Numbered from the stretch's first letter, positions 1 to 5,009 are shown. The stretch is DNA of 5,009 nt from an uncultured Porphyromonadaceae bacterium (GCA_900551515.1 URWH01000162.1:1-5009); one strand, 5' to 3'. The notes: generated from the sequence alone by a model not told the origin. Numbers and translations are program-made.

Positions 1-102
1 TGGTGGGATATCCGGCGGCTGGAAGCCGCCGCCCTTGACGATGCAGTCAGGCACGGTTGGTGCAAAATTGCGGAAGGGTTTGGCGGCAACAAACGGGCCT
101 GA
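1..102 (+). CDS. C-terminal end of an unrecognised protein (partial, cut by window edge)
   Basis: Frame 1 is open from the window edge through 33 codons to a TGA at 100-102. The visible peptide begins WWDIRRLEAAALDDAVRHG and ends GGNKRA. It has a balanced composition (two initial Trp, an amphipathic Leu/Ala/Asp stretch, a basic tail), and about two thirds of its codons end in G or C, as expected for a gene in this GC-rich genome. A strong inverted repeat begins 20 bases after the stop, which suits a gene end. I do not recognise the family. The fragment is short, and another plus-strand frame is also open here (to 142), so this is a plausible rather than firm call. If real, the gene converges on the ribosomal-protein operon. 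Confidence 0.35.
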   Translation, partial: WWDIRRLEAAALDDAVRHGWCKIAEGFGGNKRA

Positions 103-121
103 CGGGCAGGAGATGAAGCGG

Positions 122-158
122 CCACATCCGCCGAACCTTTGAGGTCGGGCGGATGTGG
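122..158. terminator. Strong inverted repeat between convergent transcripts, probable terminator
   Basis: Arms 122-132 (CCACATCCGCC) and 148-158 (GGCGGATGTGG) pair perfectly over 11 bases. The inner part (133-146) can add further pairs around a TTTGA loop. It lies between the stop of the plus-strand fragment (102) and the end of the minus-strand operon (279), where a shared terminator is expected. Neither side has a clear run of T, so intrinsic termination is not proven. It could equally be an RNA 3'-end stabiliser or a dispersed palindromic repeat. The remaining bases 159-278 hold no gene I can support: the minus strand is largely open there, but it gives low-complexity Pro/Ala/Arg/Ser peptides with no credible start. 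Confidence 0.5.
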
Positions 159-278
159 TCGGATCTGTTTCGTTGACGGGAGGGGCTTGCGCGCGTGGCG
201 CTCGGCTGATCCCGCTGCCGCCGGGTGTCGTGGGTGGGCGGCTGATATCTTGTCGAGTCGTTGAGGGCGATACCCTGA

Positions 279-428
279 TTATTTCAGGAGGTCCTTAACG
301 GCGTCGTTGGGAACCATCTGTTCCTGGAAGGTGTAAGCTCCGGTTTTGGGCGATTTCACCACTTTGATGACCTTGCTGTAGGTGCGGCCTTCGCCTTTCT
401 GGAGTGATGCAACGGTTTTCTTTGCCAT
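279..428 (-). CDS. DUF4295 small basic protein, Bacteroidota ribosome-associated
   Basis: This is a 49-residue ORF, starting MAKKTVASLQKGEGRTYSKV and ending VPNDAVKDLLK, that matches the DUF4295 family in sequence and in full length. The family is restricted to Bacteroidota and is typically encoded directly after rpmG. It is small and lysine-rich (the start MAKK resembles L33) and is thought to be a lineage-specific part of the large ribosomal subunit. From memory, a protein called bL38 in a Flavobacterium ribosome structure is this family; that identification should be verified. The start is the ATG at 428, 25 bases after the rpmG stop, so it is the third gene of one operon. In many Bacteroidales ftsY comes next; here only about 280 bases remain to the edge and no ftsY start is visible. 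Confidence 0.92.
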   Translation of the reverse strand: MAKKTVASLQKGEGRTYSKVIKVVKSPKTGAYTFQEQMVPNDAVKDLLK

Positions 429-453
429 ATCGCGTCGATATTAAGAGGTGATA

Positions 454-642
454 TTATTTGATTTCTTTGTGTACGGTCACTTTCTTGAGGATGGGGTTGT
501 ATTTCTTGAGCTCAAGACGTTCGGTGGTGTTTTTACGGTTCTTTGTTGTGATATAACGAGAAGTTCCGGGCATACCACTGGCTTTGTGCTCAGTGCATTC
601 AAGAATTACCTGCACGCGGTTACCTTTAGCTTTCTTTGCCAT
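454..642 (-). CDS. rpmG: 50S ribosomal protein L33 (bL33)
   Basis: A 62-residue basic protein, full length for the Bacteroidota form. It has the L33 signature: a [16 protein letters not shown] opening, the [23 protein letters not shown] core that aligns with the family's [21 protein letters not shown] pattern, and a lysine-rich tail. L33 sits near the exit (E) site of the large subunit. Zinc-binding versions carry two CxxC pairs. Here only one Cys is present (residue 16) and the position of the late pair reads KKYNPILKK, so this is the zinc-independent (C-minus) type. The start ATG at 642 lies four bases after the rpmB stop, indicating tight coupling to rpmB. No Shine-Dalgarno sequence is visible, as is normal in this phylum. 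Confidence 0.97.
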   Translation of the reverse strand: MAKKAKGNRVQVILECTEHKASGMPGTSRYITTKNRKNTTERLELKKYNPILKKVTVHKEIK

Positions 643-646
643 CTTA

Positions 647-904
647 TTAGAATTCTAAATATTTGATTTCAGTTAAATAACCCTTTCTGGCGGCTTCTTT
701 GATAGCGGCGTCGAGACCGTTTTTGTTGATAACGCGGAGGCCGTTGGCGCAGATGGTGAGGAGAATCCATGCATCCTGCTCTACCCAATAGAATTTCTTG
801 GTGAAGAGGTTGATGTTGAATTTGCGCTTTGTGCGACGCTTGGAGTGGCTGACGTTGTTGCCGCCCATAGCTTTTTTGCCGGTGATTTGACAAATCTTTG
901 ACAT
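647..904 (-). CDS. rpmB: 50S ribosomal protein L28 (bL28)
   Basis: An 85-residue protein of standard length for L28. It opens [20 protein letters not shown], followed by the basic [13 protein letters not shown] stretch that binds 23S rRNA, then a core with the conserved [16 protein letters not shown] helix region. L28 is a structural protein of the large subunit, assembled late near L33. The N-terminal zinc pair seen in some versions (CxxC) is replaced by CQIT, so this is a C-minus, zinc-free form like the L33 beside it. It is the first gene of the rpmB-rpmG-DUF4295 operon, transcribed from a promoter about 140 bases upstream (1043-1074). The ATG at 904 gives the canonical N-terminus. The overlapping frames on both strands are shadows. 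Confidence 0.98.
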   Translation of the reverse strand: MSKICQITGKKAMGGNNVSHSKRRTKRKFNINLFTKKFYWVEQDAWILLTICANGLRVINKNGLDAAIKEAARKGYLTEIKYLEF

Positions 905-1037
905 GGCTGTTTGTAGTTACTTAGATCTGTTATGTTTTCGATTGTTTTAAACCTTTGGTCCGTGGCCGCCATCTCAGTTCTCATATCACTGCTAAGCGCA
1001 TCTTTTTTAGCAGCTTTAAAGGATGAGCCACGAAACA
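905..1037 (-). promoter_or_regulatory. Leader of the rpmB operon with a hairpin, possible autoregulatory site
   Basis: From the predicted transcription start (about 1037) to the rpmB ATG there are about 130 untranslated bases. Read on the minus strand, 1013-1007 (CTGCTAA) and 995-989 (TTAGCAG) form a perfect seven-base-pair stem closing an 11-base loop. The section nearest the gene (905-950) is A-rich and unstructured, as is usual before Bacteroidota starts. Ribosomal operons are often controlled by a ribosomal protein binding such a leader hairpin; that role here is inference from position only. I found no known leader motif by eye. Confidence 0.35.
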
Positions 1038-1042
1038 GAGTG

Positions 1043-1074
1043 CAAAGTAACGAAATTTTCTGTAAACTGCCAAA
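1043..1074 (-). promoter_or_regulatory. Bacteroides-type promoter for rpmB-rpmG-DUF4295
   Basis: On the minus strand a TTTG (-33 element, plus-strand 1071-1074) is followed by a 20-base spacer and TTACTTTG (plus-strand 1043-1050), one mismatch from the Bacteroidota primary-sigma -7 consensus TAnnTTTG. The spacing is in the usual 19-21 range. The predicted start is near 1037. This is the best promoter match upstream of the ribosomal operon. Confidence 0.7.
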
Positions 1075-1145
1075 TATTCTGCTCCTTTTTACCGATTTAT
1101 GCTTTTTAGGTTGTGTGTTTTTATAAGAGCCGGTTTCGTTTTTCT

Positions 1146-1177
1146 TTTGGCGGTTCGTGGGAAATGTCGTATCTTCG
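1146..1177 (+). promoter_or_regulatory. Bacteroides-type promoter for the B12 riboswitch transcript
   Basis: TTTG at 1146-1149, a 20-base spacer and TATCTTCG at 1170-1177 match the TTTG / TAnnTTTG pair with one mismatch in the -7 box. The predicted transcription start falls at about 1181-1184, which coincides with the first base of the riboswitch P1 helix (1183). That agreement supports both calls. Confidence 0.72.
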
Positions 1178-1182
1178 CAGCC

Positions 1183-1368
1183 GATATGGTTGCTCCCCGG
1201 CGAAGAGTCGCCTCTTCGGGAGCTGCAATAGGGAACGGGGTGCGAATCCCCGACAGTGCCCGCTGCTGTAAGTTCCATCACAAGCCATTGCACTTAAGCC
1301 ATTGTCCTCCCGTTGAGAGGATGAGAAGGCGCAGTCCGGCCGGAACAAGTCAGAAGACCTGCCACATC
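1183..1368 (+). promoter_or_regulatory. Cobalamin (vitamin B12) riboswitch
   Basis: This is a full class-I-like cobalamin aptamer. P1 can form between 1183-1189 (GATATGG) and 1362-1368 (CCACATC) with one mismatch. A long stem follows: 1192-1197 with 1218-1223, and 1202-1207 with 1212-1217. The conserved core lies at 1228-1270 and includes GGGAACGGGGTGCGAATCCC and CCCGCTGCTGTAA, close to the family consensus. The peripheral domain spans roughly 1271-1340 and contains GCCATTG and GAGAAGGC, equivalents of the usual GCCACTG and GGGAAGG blocks. The B12 box AGTCAGAAGACCTGCC ends at 1363. Cobalamin binding in this family normally shuts off downstream expression, so the DUF4465 lipoprotein gene at 1629 should be induced when B12 is scarce. 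Strand, promoter and gene order all agree. Confidence 0.95.
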
Positions 1369-1628
1369 ACTTTGAATCCGATTTATTCACGCCTGCGGGA
1401 TTATGGGCTTTGCGTTCTTTTTTTTACTTTCCGAAAGTAAGATTACAGGATAAAGATCCTTGCATTGCAAATGTTTTTCCCGTTTGTGCGTGATCCACGG
1501 TTCAGTCCGTTGATGTGCCGACGGGATTTGTCGTTTTTATCCCCCGGAATCCTATTGTTTTGCGCTGATAGCGGATGCTTGTTTCAGGCATTCGGGTTGA
1601 CGTTTATTTAGTATAATTTTAATATATA
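1369..1628 (+). promoter_or_regulatory. Long untranslated leader between riboswitch and lipoprotein gene
   Basis: These 260 bases separate the aptamer from the first start codon. No ORF of credible length or composition is visible, and I found no second TTTG / TAnnTTTG promoter with proper spacing. Several short, mutually competing stems can be drawn, for example GGGAT (1522 region) with ATCCC about 11 bases later, or GGATT with the AATCC beyond it. They could form part of an expression platform, but none is compelling by eye. The last 30 bases are very A/T-rich, as usual before Bacteroidota start codons. Confidence 0.45.
1389..1425 (+). terminator. Weak candidate riboswitch-controlled terminator
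   Basis: A stretch ending in eight consecutive T (1418-1425) lies 50 bases after the B12 box. Just before it, ACGC (1389-1392) can pair with GCGT (1412-1415), with a possible GCC/GGC inside, giving a poor stem. A second small stem, ACTTT/GAAAGT around 1426-1438, follows the T run. Position suits a transcriptional expression platform, but the stem is weak, so control could instead be translational. Confidence 0.25.
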
Positions 1629-2504
1629 ATGTGTTCAATGAAAAATTTTAAACTTCTTTTTGCTGTTGTTGCCGGATGCATGTCGCTGGCTTCATGTTCC
1701 GATGATGAGCCGGAAGCTCCGACGTATTACTATCGGGTGATCGGTTTTGAGAATGCAAGCGGCGTTAAGGCCGGCCCGACGTCGTATGGCGAGAATCTCT
1801 ATGCCTCATATTCCGGTACACGGTTCACCACCGGCTCGGAAGAGCTGATGGATGGTGTGGATTTCCTTTTCGGCATCAACGAGAGCAACGGCGAATTTAA
1901 TTTCTGGAACGGCGGCACGGTGCTCTCGCAGTGGAACTATCGCACTGACATCGAGGGACAGGCCGAAGGCTGGTGGATGACTTATCTGAATCAGTGCTCG
2001 GTGTATAACACCAATTCGACCGACGGATCGAACAGCGGCGCCGGAGCCGACGGCTCCAACACATTTGCCGTGATCAACGGCTATAATGATACCGCTTACA
2101 GTCAGTCGGCAGCATCGATGAGCTTCAGCGGCGGCAAGGAGTATCTGATCGAGAACCTGATGTATTGCCCCACCTCCTATCTCTATGGCGTTATGGTTAA
2201 TGGCAATCCCTACGGCTCAAATCCCGAAATGTCGCTCGAGCAGGTGCGCGGCTGGTTCATGATGACGGTGACGGGCTATGATGCTCAGGGCAATGTCACT
2301 TCCACAGTCAGCGAATATGTGGCCGACTTCCGCGATTCGGATCGGAAAGTGGAAATCCCCACCACATGGAAGCAGCTCAATCTTAGCAGCCTCGGCAAGG
2401 TCAACCGGATAGAGTTTAACTTCAGCGGCTCCGATACCGGCGCTTATGGCCTGAACACTCCTGCTTATATGGCTATCGACAACATCAAGGTGAGAATGAA
2501 CTGA
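1629..2504 (+). CDS. btuH: DUF4465 surface lipoprotein, BtuH-type cobalamin-binding protein
   Basis: A 291-residue lipoprotein. A hydrophobic signal (residues 5-20) ends in the lipobox LASC with the lipidated Cys at 23, followed by SDDE, which fits the Bacteroidota export tag that sends lipoproteins to the outer face of the outer membrane. The mature part resembles DUF4465: FENA near residue 40, YGEN at 53-56, a GVDFLFGI block, FWNGG at 92-96, a WW pair, NQCSVY at 121-126, and a closing beta-rich AIDNIKV. From family knowledge, DUF4465 includes BtuH, a surface lipoprotein that binds vitamin B12 in Bacteroides. The cobalamin riboswitch on the same transcript strongly supports that role. The ATG at 1629 has the A/T-rich context typical of the phylum; the ATG at 1638 (MKNFK) is an equally possible start. 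No btuB or btuG partner is in the window. Some DUF4465 proteins may bind other ligands, so the ligand is inferred. Confidence 0.82.
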   Translation: MCSMKNFKLLFAVVAGCMSLASCSDDEPEAPTYYYRVIGFENASGVKAGPTSYGENLYASYSGTRFTTGSEELMDGVDFLFGINESNGEFNFWNGGTVLSQWNYRTDIEGQAEGWWMTYLNQCSVYNTNSTDGSNSGAGADGSNTFAVINGYNDTAYSQSAASMSFSGGKEYLIENLMYCPTSYLYGVMVNGNPYGSNPEMSLEQVRGWFMMTVTGYDAQGNVTSTVSEYVADFRDSDRKVEIPTTWKQLNLSSLGKVNRIEFNFSGSDTGAYGLNTPAYMAIDNIKVRMN

Positions 2505-2535
2505 CAGGCAGCTTTTTTCACCCGCCCTTACACCG

Positions 2536-2573
2536 AAGGCGATGTGCTGAGTCTGACCGACGCACATCGCCTT
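2536..2573 (+). terminator. Palindromic terminator after the DUF4465 gene
   Basis: Arms AAGGCGATGTGC (2536-2547) and GCACATCGCCTT (2562-2573) pair perfectly over 12 bases, with an inner GTC/GAC (2551-2553 with 2559-2561). The plus strand continues TGTCTTATCTT, a moderately U-rich tail. It lies 31 bases after the lipoprotein stop and 35 bases before the porin stop, so it may serve both convergent genes, but the minus side has no U run. Confidence 0.8.
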
Positions 2574-2608
2574 TGTCTTATCTTGCAGTGTGGGAGGCCG
2601 GGAGGCGG

Positions 2609-3631
2609 TCAGAATCGGATCACGATCTCGGCCGTGAGCTTGTTGCCGCCGTCGGCATCGGGGCGATAGGCGCTGTGATAGAAATAGTTTTCGTAGTTGA
2701 GTCGAAGGTCGAGGCCCATCGATTTGGTGCGGATGTAGCTGATGGTGGCGCCTACGGTCAGACGGTTGCGGGCGGGGTCGTCGGTGATGAGGCGGCCGTC
2801 GGTGCCGGGCACGGCCGAGGAGTGGGCGGTGAGTCCGTCGAAGCGGCCCTGAAACGAGAGCCGGTTGAAGATGCCGGTTGTCAGCGGCATGGCATAGTCG
2901 GCCCACACGAGATAGGCGTGGGCGTCGCGGAAGCGGTCGCGGGTGTAGTGCTTCCACATATATTCGCCTTCGACGGTCCAGCGGCCTGAGCGCCAGCCCA
3001 CGGCGCCGTCGATGCGGTTGGCGCGTATGCCGTCGGGGCGCACCGACTGGAAACCGGTGGTGAATGTGACGTTGCGGTGACGCAGCGTCAGTTTCGAGGC
3101 GAAGGTCAGTGTGTTGTGCCAAGGGGTGTGGTCGCTGATGGTGCCCGGGTTGAAGGCGCCGGCTTCGATGGAGAGCGGCAGCGACGCCGGCTGCCATATG
3201 GCTTTAAGGCCTACGGCGCGCACGTTGCACATCTGTTTGCCTACAAACGAGCGGTTGGCGAAGATGTAGGTGGCCGGCGAGCGGAACGGGTCGACGCCGA
3301 AGGGCATGCGGAACTGGCCGGCCTGGAAGCCCAGCTCTTTCGTGGCCCAGATGCGGGCCCACGCGTCGAGCATCTTTATCTTGCCGCGGTCGCAGAAATC
3401 GGCCTGCACATAATAGTCGGCCCATGAGGCTATCTTTCCGCTTACGTTGAGGCGGGCGTTGCGCACTTGAAAACGTGATTCGCCGTGCTCGGTCGAGTAT
3501 TCAAACCGTGCCCGTGCCACGCCGTGAACTTGCGGGATATAGTTGACTTTTTCGGTAGAATCGGCTTCGGCGGCATATAACGTGAAGAGCGAGGCCAAAA
3601 GCAATATGGTAGTGACTGACAGGCGGAGCAT
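2609..3631 (-). CDS. Outer-membrane porin, Porin_O_P (OprP/OprO-like) family
   Basis: A 340-residue beta-barrel protein. Residues 1-22 are a classical signal peptide (LSVTTILLLASLFTLYAAEA, cleaved near Ala 20-23). The mature part consists of alternating-residue strands with aromatic girdles, such as ARARFEYS, ADYYVQADF, WTVEGEYMWKHY and LRLNYENYFY. The family hallmark LGFQAGQFRMPFG-DPFRSP is at about 100-119. The chain ends in IVIRF, the terminal Phe expected for insertion by the Bam complex. Members are trimeric or monomeric diffusion porins; the Pseudomonas ones favour phosphate and polyphosphate, but substrate cannot be read here. The length is at the short end of the family but complete. 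It has its own promoter 26 bases upstream (3657-3688), so it is probably separate from the DUF4838 gene before it. The start is the ATG at 3631. Confidence 0.85.
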   Translation of the reverse strand: MLRLSVTTILLLASLFTLYAAEADSTEKVNYIPQVHGVARARFEYSTEHGESRFQVRNARLNVSGKIASWADYYVQADFCDRGKIKMLDAWARIWATKELGFQAGQFRMPFGVDPFRSPATYIFANRSFVGKQMCNVRAVGLKAIWQPASLPLSIEAGAFNPGTISDHTPWHNTLTFASKLTLRHRNVTFTTGFQSVRPDGIRANRIDGAVGWRSGRWTVEGEYMWKHYTRDRFRDAHAYLVWADYAMPLTTGIFNRLSFQGRFDGLTAHSSAVPGTDGRLITDDPARNRLTVGATISYIRTKSMGLDLRLNYENYFYHSAYRPDADGGNKLTAEIVIRF

Positions 3632-3656
3632 TGCGAAACGGATTGATTTGAGACCA

Positions 3657-3688
3657 CAAAATTATAAAATAATCCGCTGCCGCGCAAA
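3657..3688 (-). promoter_or_regulatory. Bacteroides-type promoter for the porin gene
   Basis: On the minus strand TTTG (plus-strand 3685-3688), a 20-base spacer and TAATTTTG (plus-strand 3657-3664) match the Bacteroidota promoter consensus perfectly. The predicted start is around 3650, giving a short leader of about 20 bases. The TTTG is also the loop of the upstream terminator hairpin. Confidence 0.85.
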
Positions 3689-3698
3689 GCGCGACAGC
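3664..3698 (-). terminator. Terminator of the DUF4838 gene, overlapping the porin promoter
   Basis: On the minus strand GCTGTCGCGC (3698-3689) pairs with GCGCGGCAGC (3685-3676) around a three-base loop, nine pairs with one mismatch (3694/3680). It is followed by GGATTATTTTATAA, a T-rich tail. It lies 38 bases after the DUF4838 stop, a normal distance. The tail and loop coincide with the porin promoter elements. Confidence 0.7.
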
Positions 3699-3736
3699 AG
3701 ATATGGCAAGATCCGAAGGCGCCGCAGGGCAGGGGG

Positions 3737-5009
3737 TCAGAGGACGGTGATTTCGTCGAGGAAGAACCAGCAGGGGTTGCCTGTGCCGTAGTGCCAATGG
3801 GGGCATTGCTTGGTGGCGTCGACGGATATGCGGATGTAGCGGGCGGTCGCCGGTTTGTCGAATGTTTCTTTGACGCTGACGAATTTCACTTTAGGATGGC
3901 GGTCCTCGGCGAGATCGTGGCGCGGCAGTGTCGTCCAATTGATGCCGTCGTTGCTGATGGCATAGGTGACGGCTTTGGGCTGGAGGATCCAGGAGCCGAG
4001 CTGTTGAAGGAAATCGGTGTCGATGCTGTGGATCTCGGTGGGCTTGCCGAGGTCGACGGTGACGTCGACGTCGGTGCCTTCCCAGCCGATCCACGCATCT
4101 TTATATGTGGTGCCGCCGAAGAGGCCGTCGGTGAGCGAGGGAGCGCCGAGGCGGTCGTAAGGCGCGGGGAGCGGTTTGGAGAAGGTGATGGCGGCGCCGG
4201 CGGCGAGGTTGTGCTCGTTGCGCGGCAGATAGCGCTCGCGGTAGAGACGGCAGTATTCTGCGGGCGTGTTGTTGCGCTCGTTGAGGGTGGCGAGGCCGAA
4301 GCGGCGTGCGCGGGTGTCGAAGGTGTCGAGCATCGCCTCGATGCGGGGCACGTCCATCGGCGTTTCGGAGCGGGCTATCTCAAGCTCGCTGTATTGCAGC
4401 GGGAGGCGTGAGCGCTGCACGCGGGCCAGGAGCGCCGAGTCGGCGGCCACGGCCTGCTCGGCGCGGTCGAAGAGGTCGTTGTAGGAGCGGCGCATCATGG
4501 TGTTGAGCATGCCGTCTTTATGGGTCACGGGTGAGTCGTAGATCCACAGCGGGATGCGGCTGCCGAGGAGCGCTCCTTCCATGAGCGTGAGATATTTGCC
4601 GATGTAGGGGGCGGCGGCGCCGTAGTAGCCGTTGAGGAACGTGTTGGTGAGCGAGTCGACGTCGGCGTCGGGATTCCACATCAGCTTAGAGATGAGCCAT
4701 GTGCGCAGCTCCGACATGTCGCCGCCGCGGAATCCGGCGATCTGCGAGAAATGCATCTTGACGTTGTTGTCGCGGAAGGTGCGTATGTTGGGCTGTATGA
4801 TGTGGAAGTTGGGGAACGGAGTGGTGGTGCCGTCGAAGTTGATGCCGTAGTCCCATACGAAGATGTTGTCGGAGATCTTCGACCAGCCTTCGAGCGCTTT
4901 TAGGAAGTCGCGGCCGGAGGCGTTGTCGGGCAGGGGCACTTCACGGTAGCAGTCAATGTCGCAGAGCATTATGTTGACGTTGGGGCGCGGCTTCACATGC
5001 TTCGGCGGG
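3737..5009 (-). CDS. DUF4838 protein with C-terminal F5/8 type C (discoidin) domain, partial
   Basis: The frame is open to the window edge (at least 423 residues visible), so the N-terminus lies outside. A GTG at 4996 falls inside the frame and is most likely an internal Val. Counting from it, residues 1 to about 240 match DUF4838: NIMLCDIDCYREVPLPDN, then FVWDYGINFDGTTTPFPNFH, then SKLMWNPDADVD and NGYYGAAAPYIGKYL. This family is related to alpha-glucuronidase-like glycoside hydrolases and is common in Bacteroidota polysaccharide-utilisation regions. Residues 285-419 form a discoidin-like sugar-binding domain: SLTDGLFGGTTYKDAWIGWE, VDVTVDLGKP, GSWILQPKAVTYAISNDG, TARYIRISV and a closing FFLDEITV. 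This tail is also seen on Bacteroides beta-hexosaminidases. It is probably secreted or surface-anchored, acting on a host or dietary glycan; substrate and activity are unknown. Catalytic residues cannot be assigned from the visible part. Confidence 0.85.
   Translation of the reverse strand, partial: PPKHVKPRPNVNIMLCDIDCYREVPLPDNASGRDFLKALEGWSKISDNIFVWDYGINFDGTTTPFPNFHIIQPNIRTFRDNNVKMHFSQIAGFRGGDMSELRTWLISKLMWNPDADVDSLTNTFLNGYYGAAAPYIGKYLTLMEGALLGSRIPLWIYDSPVTHKDGMLNTMMRRSYNDLFDRAEQAVAADSALLARVQRSRLPLQYSELEIARSETPMDVPRIEAMLDTFDTRARRFGLATLNERNNTPAEYCRLYRERYLPRNEHNLAAGAAITFSKPLPAPYDRLGAPSLTDGLFGGTTYKDAWIGWEGTDVDVTVDLGKPTEIHSIDTDFLQQLGSWILQPKAVTYAISNDGINWTTLPRHDLAEDRHPKVKFVSVKETFDKPATARYIRISVDATKQCPHWHYGTGNPCWFFLDEITVL

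Noticed and set aside
14..30. Short perfect hairpin (GGCGGCT / AGCCGCC) with a three-base loop
   Set aside because: It lies within the probable plus-strand coding fragment and no T run follows; GC-rich codons explain it.
217..242. GCCGCC / GGCGGC six-base inverted repeat with a 14-base loop
   Set aside because: Too short and too widely spaced in a GC-rich stretch to separate from chance.
932..1126. A 64-residue hydrophobic plus-strand ORF that looks like a membrane peptide
   Set aside because: It lies antisense to the rpmB operon promoter and leader; no promoter or start context supports it, and T-rich intergenic DNA gives hydrophobic codons by chance.
781..1293. A 170-residue minus-strand ORF overlapping rpmB and running back through the riboswitch
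   Set aside because: It runs antisense through the riboswitch core and overlaps rpmB in another frame; the composition is not protein-like.
1600..1631. Possible second promoter (TTGACG with TATAAT-like bases) just before the lipoprotein gene
   Set aside because: It resembles the sigma-70 pattern of Proteobacteria, but lacks a TTTG at proper distance from a TAnnTTTG; A/T-rich start regions give such matches by chance in this phylum.
2217..3197. A 326-residue minus-strand ORF rich in Arg, His and Pro
   Set aside because: It is a shadow frame of the porin that also crosses the terminator and runs antisense into the DUF4465 gene; no family resemblance.
2573..3427. Plus-strand ORFs of 138 and 116 residues opposite the porin
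   Set aside because: They are antisense shadows caused by the high GC of the porin gene; the porin frame has a signal peptide, family motif and terminal Phe.
3791..4411. A 206-residue plus-strand ORF rich in Gly, Val, Ala and Glu
   Set aside because: It is the mirror of the GC-rich DUF4838/discoidin coding frame on the minus strand, which has clear domain motifs.
1..5009. CRISPR arrays, tRNA or rRNA genes, insertion sequences, phage or defence genes
   Set aside because: No regularly spaced repeats, cloverleaf structures, transposase motifs or terminal inverted repeats were seen on either strand.

Overview
The window comes from a bacterium of the phylum Bacteroidota, most likely order Bacteroidales. 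Four things point there: a ribosomal cluster rpmB-rpmG-DUF4295 (the last being a Bacteroidota-restricted small protein), three candidate promoters of the Bacteroides type (TTTG, about 20 bases, TAnnTTTG), starts without clear Shine-Dalgarno sequences, and a lipoprotein carrying a Cys-Ser-Asp-Asp-Glu surface-export tag. The GC-rich coding sequence and the gene content would fit a gut group such as Muribaculaceae, but that family-level guess is inference.

Layout. At 1-102 (+) there is what looks like the tail of an unrecognised protein, followed by a strong inverted repeat (122-158). Running leftwards from about 1037 to 279 (-) is a compact translation operon: promoter, a leader of about 130 bases with a hairpin, then L28, L33 and a DUF4295 protein. 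A divergent promoter at 1146-1177 (+) starts a transcript that opens directly with a cobalamin (vitamin B12) riboswitch (1183-1368). After a further 260 bases of untranslated leader it encodes a DUF4465 surface lipoprotein (1629-2504), best read as a BtuH-type B12-binding protein. A palindromic terminator (2536-2573) closes this unit. On the minus strand from the right edge lie a partial DUF4838 protein with a C-terminal discoidin-like (F5/8 type C) domain (3737 to the edge) and a Porin_O_P-type outer-membrane barrel (2609-3631) with its own promoter. The terminator hairpin of the first gene overlaps the promoter of the second.

How they work together. There are three separate functions: translation machinery, B12-controlled capture of corrinoid at the cell surface, and an envelope/glycan-type pair (a secreted carbohydrate-related protein and a porin) that probably are not co-transcribed. 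The most interesting unit is the riboswitch-lipoprotein pair. It stands alone, without btuB, btuG or other B12 transport genes in the window, and has an unusually long leader between aptamer and start codon.
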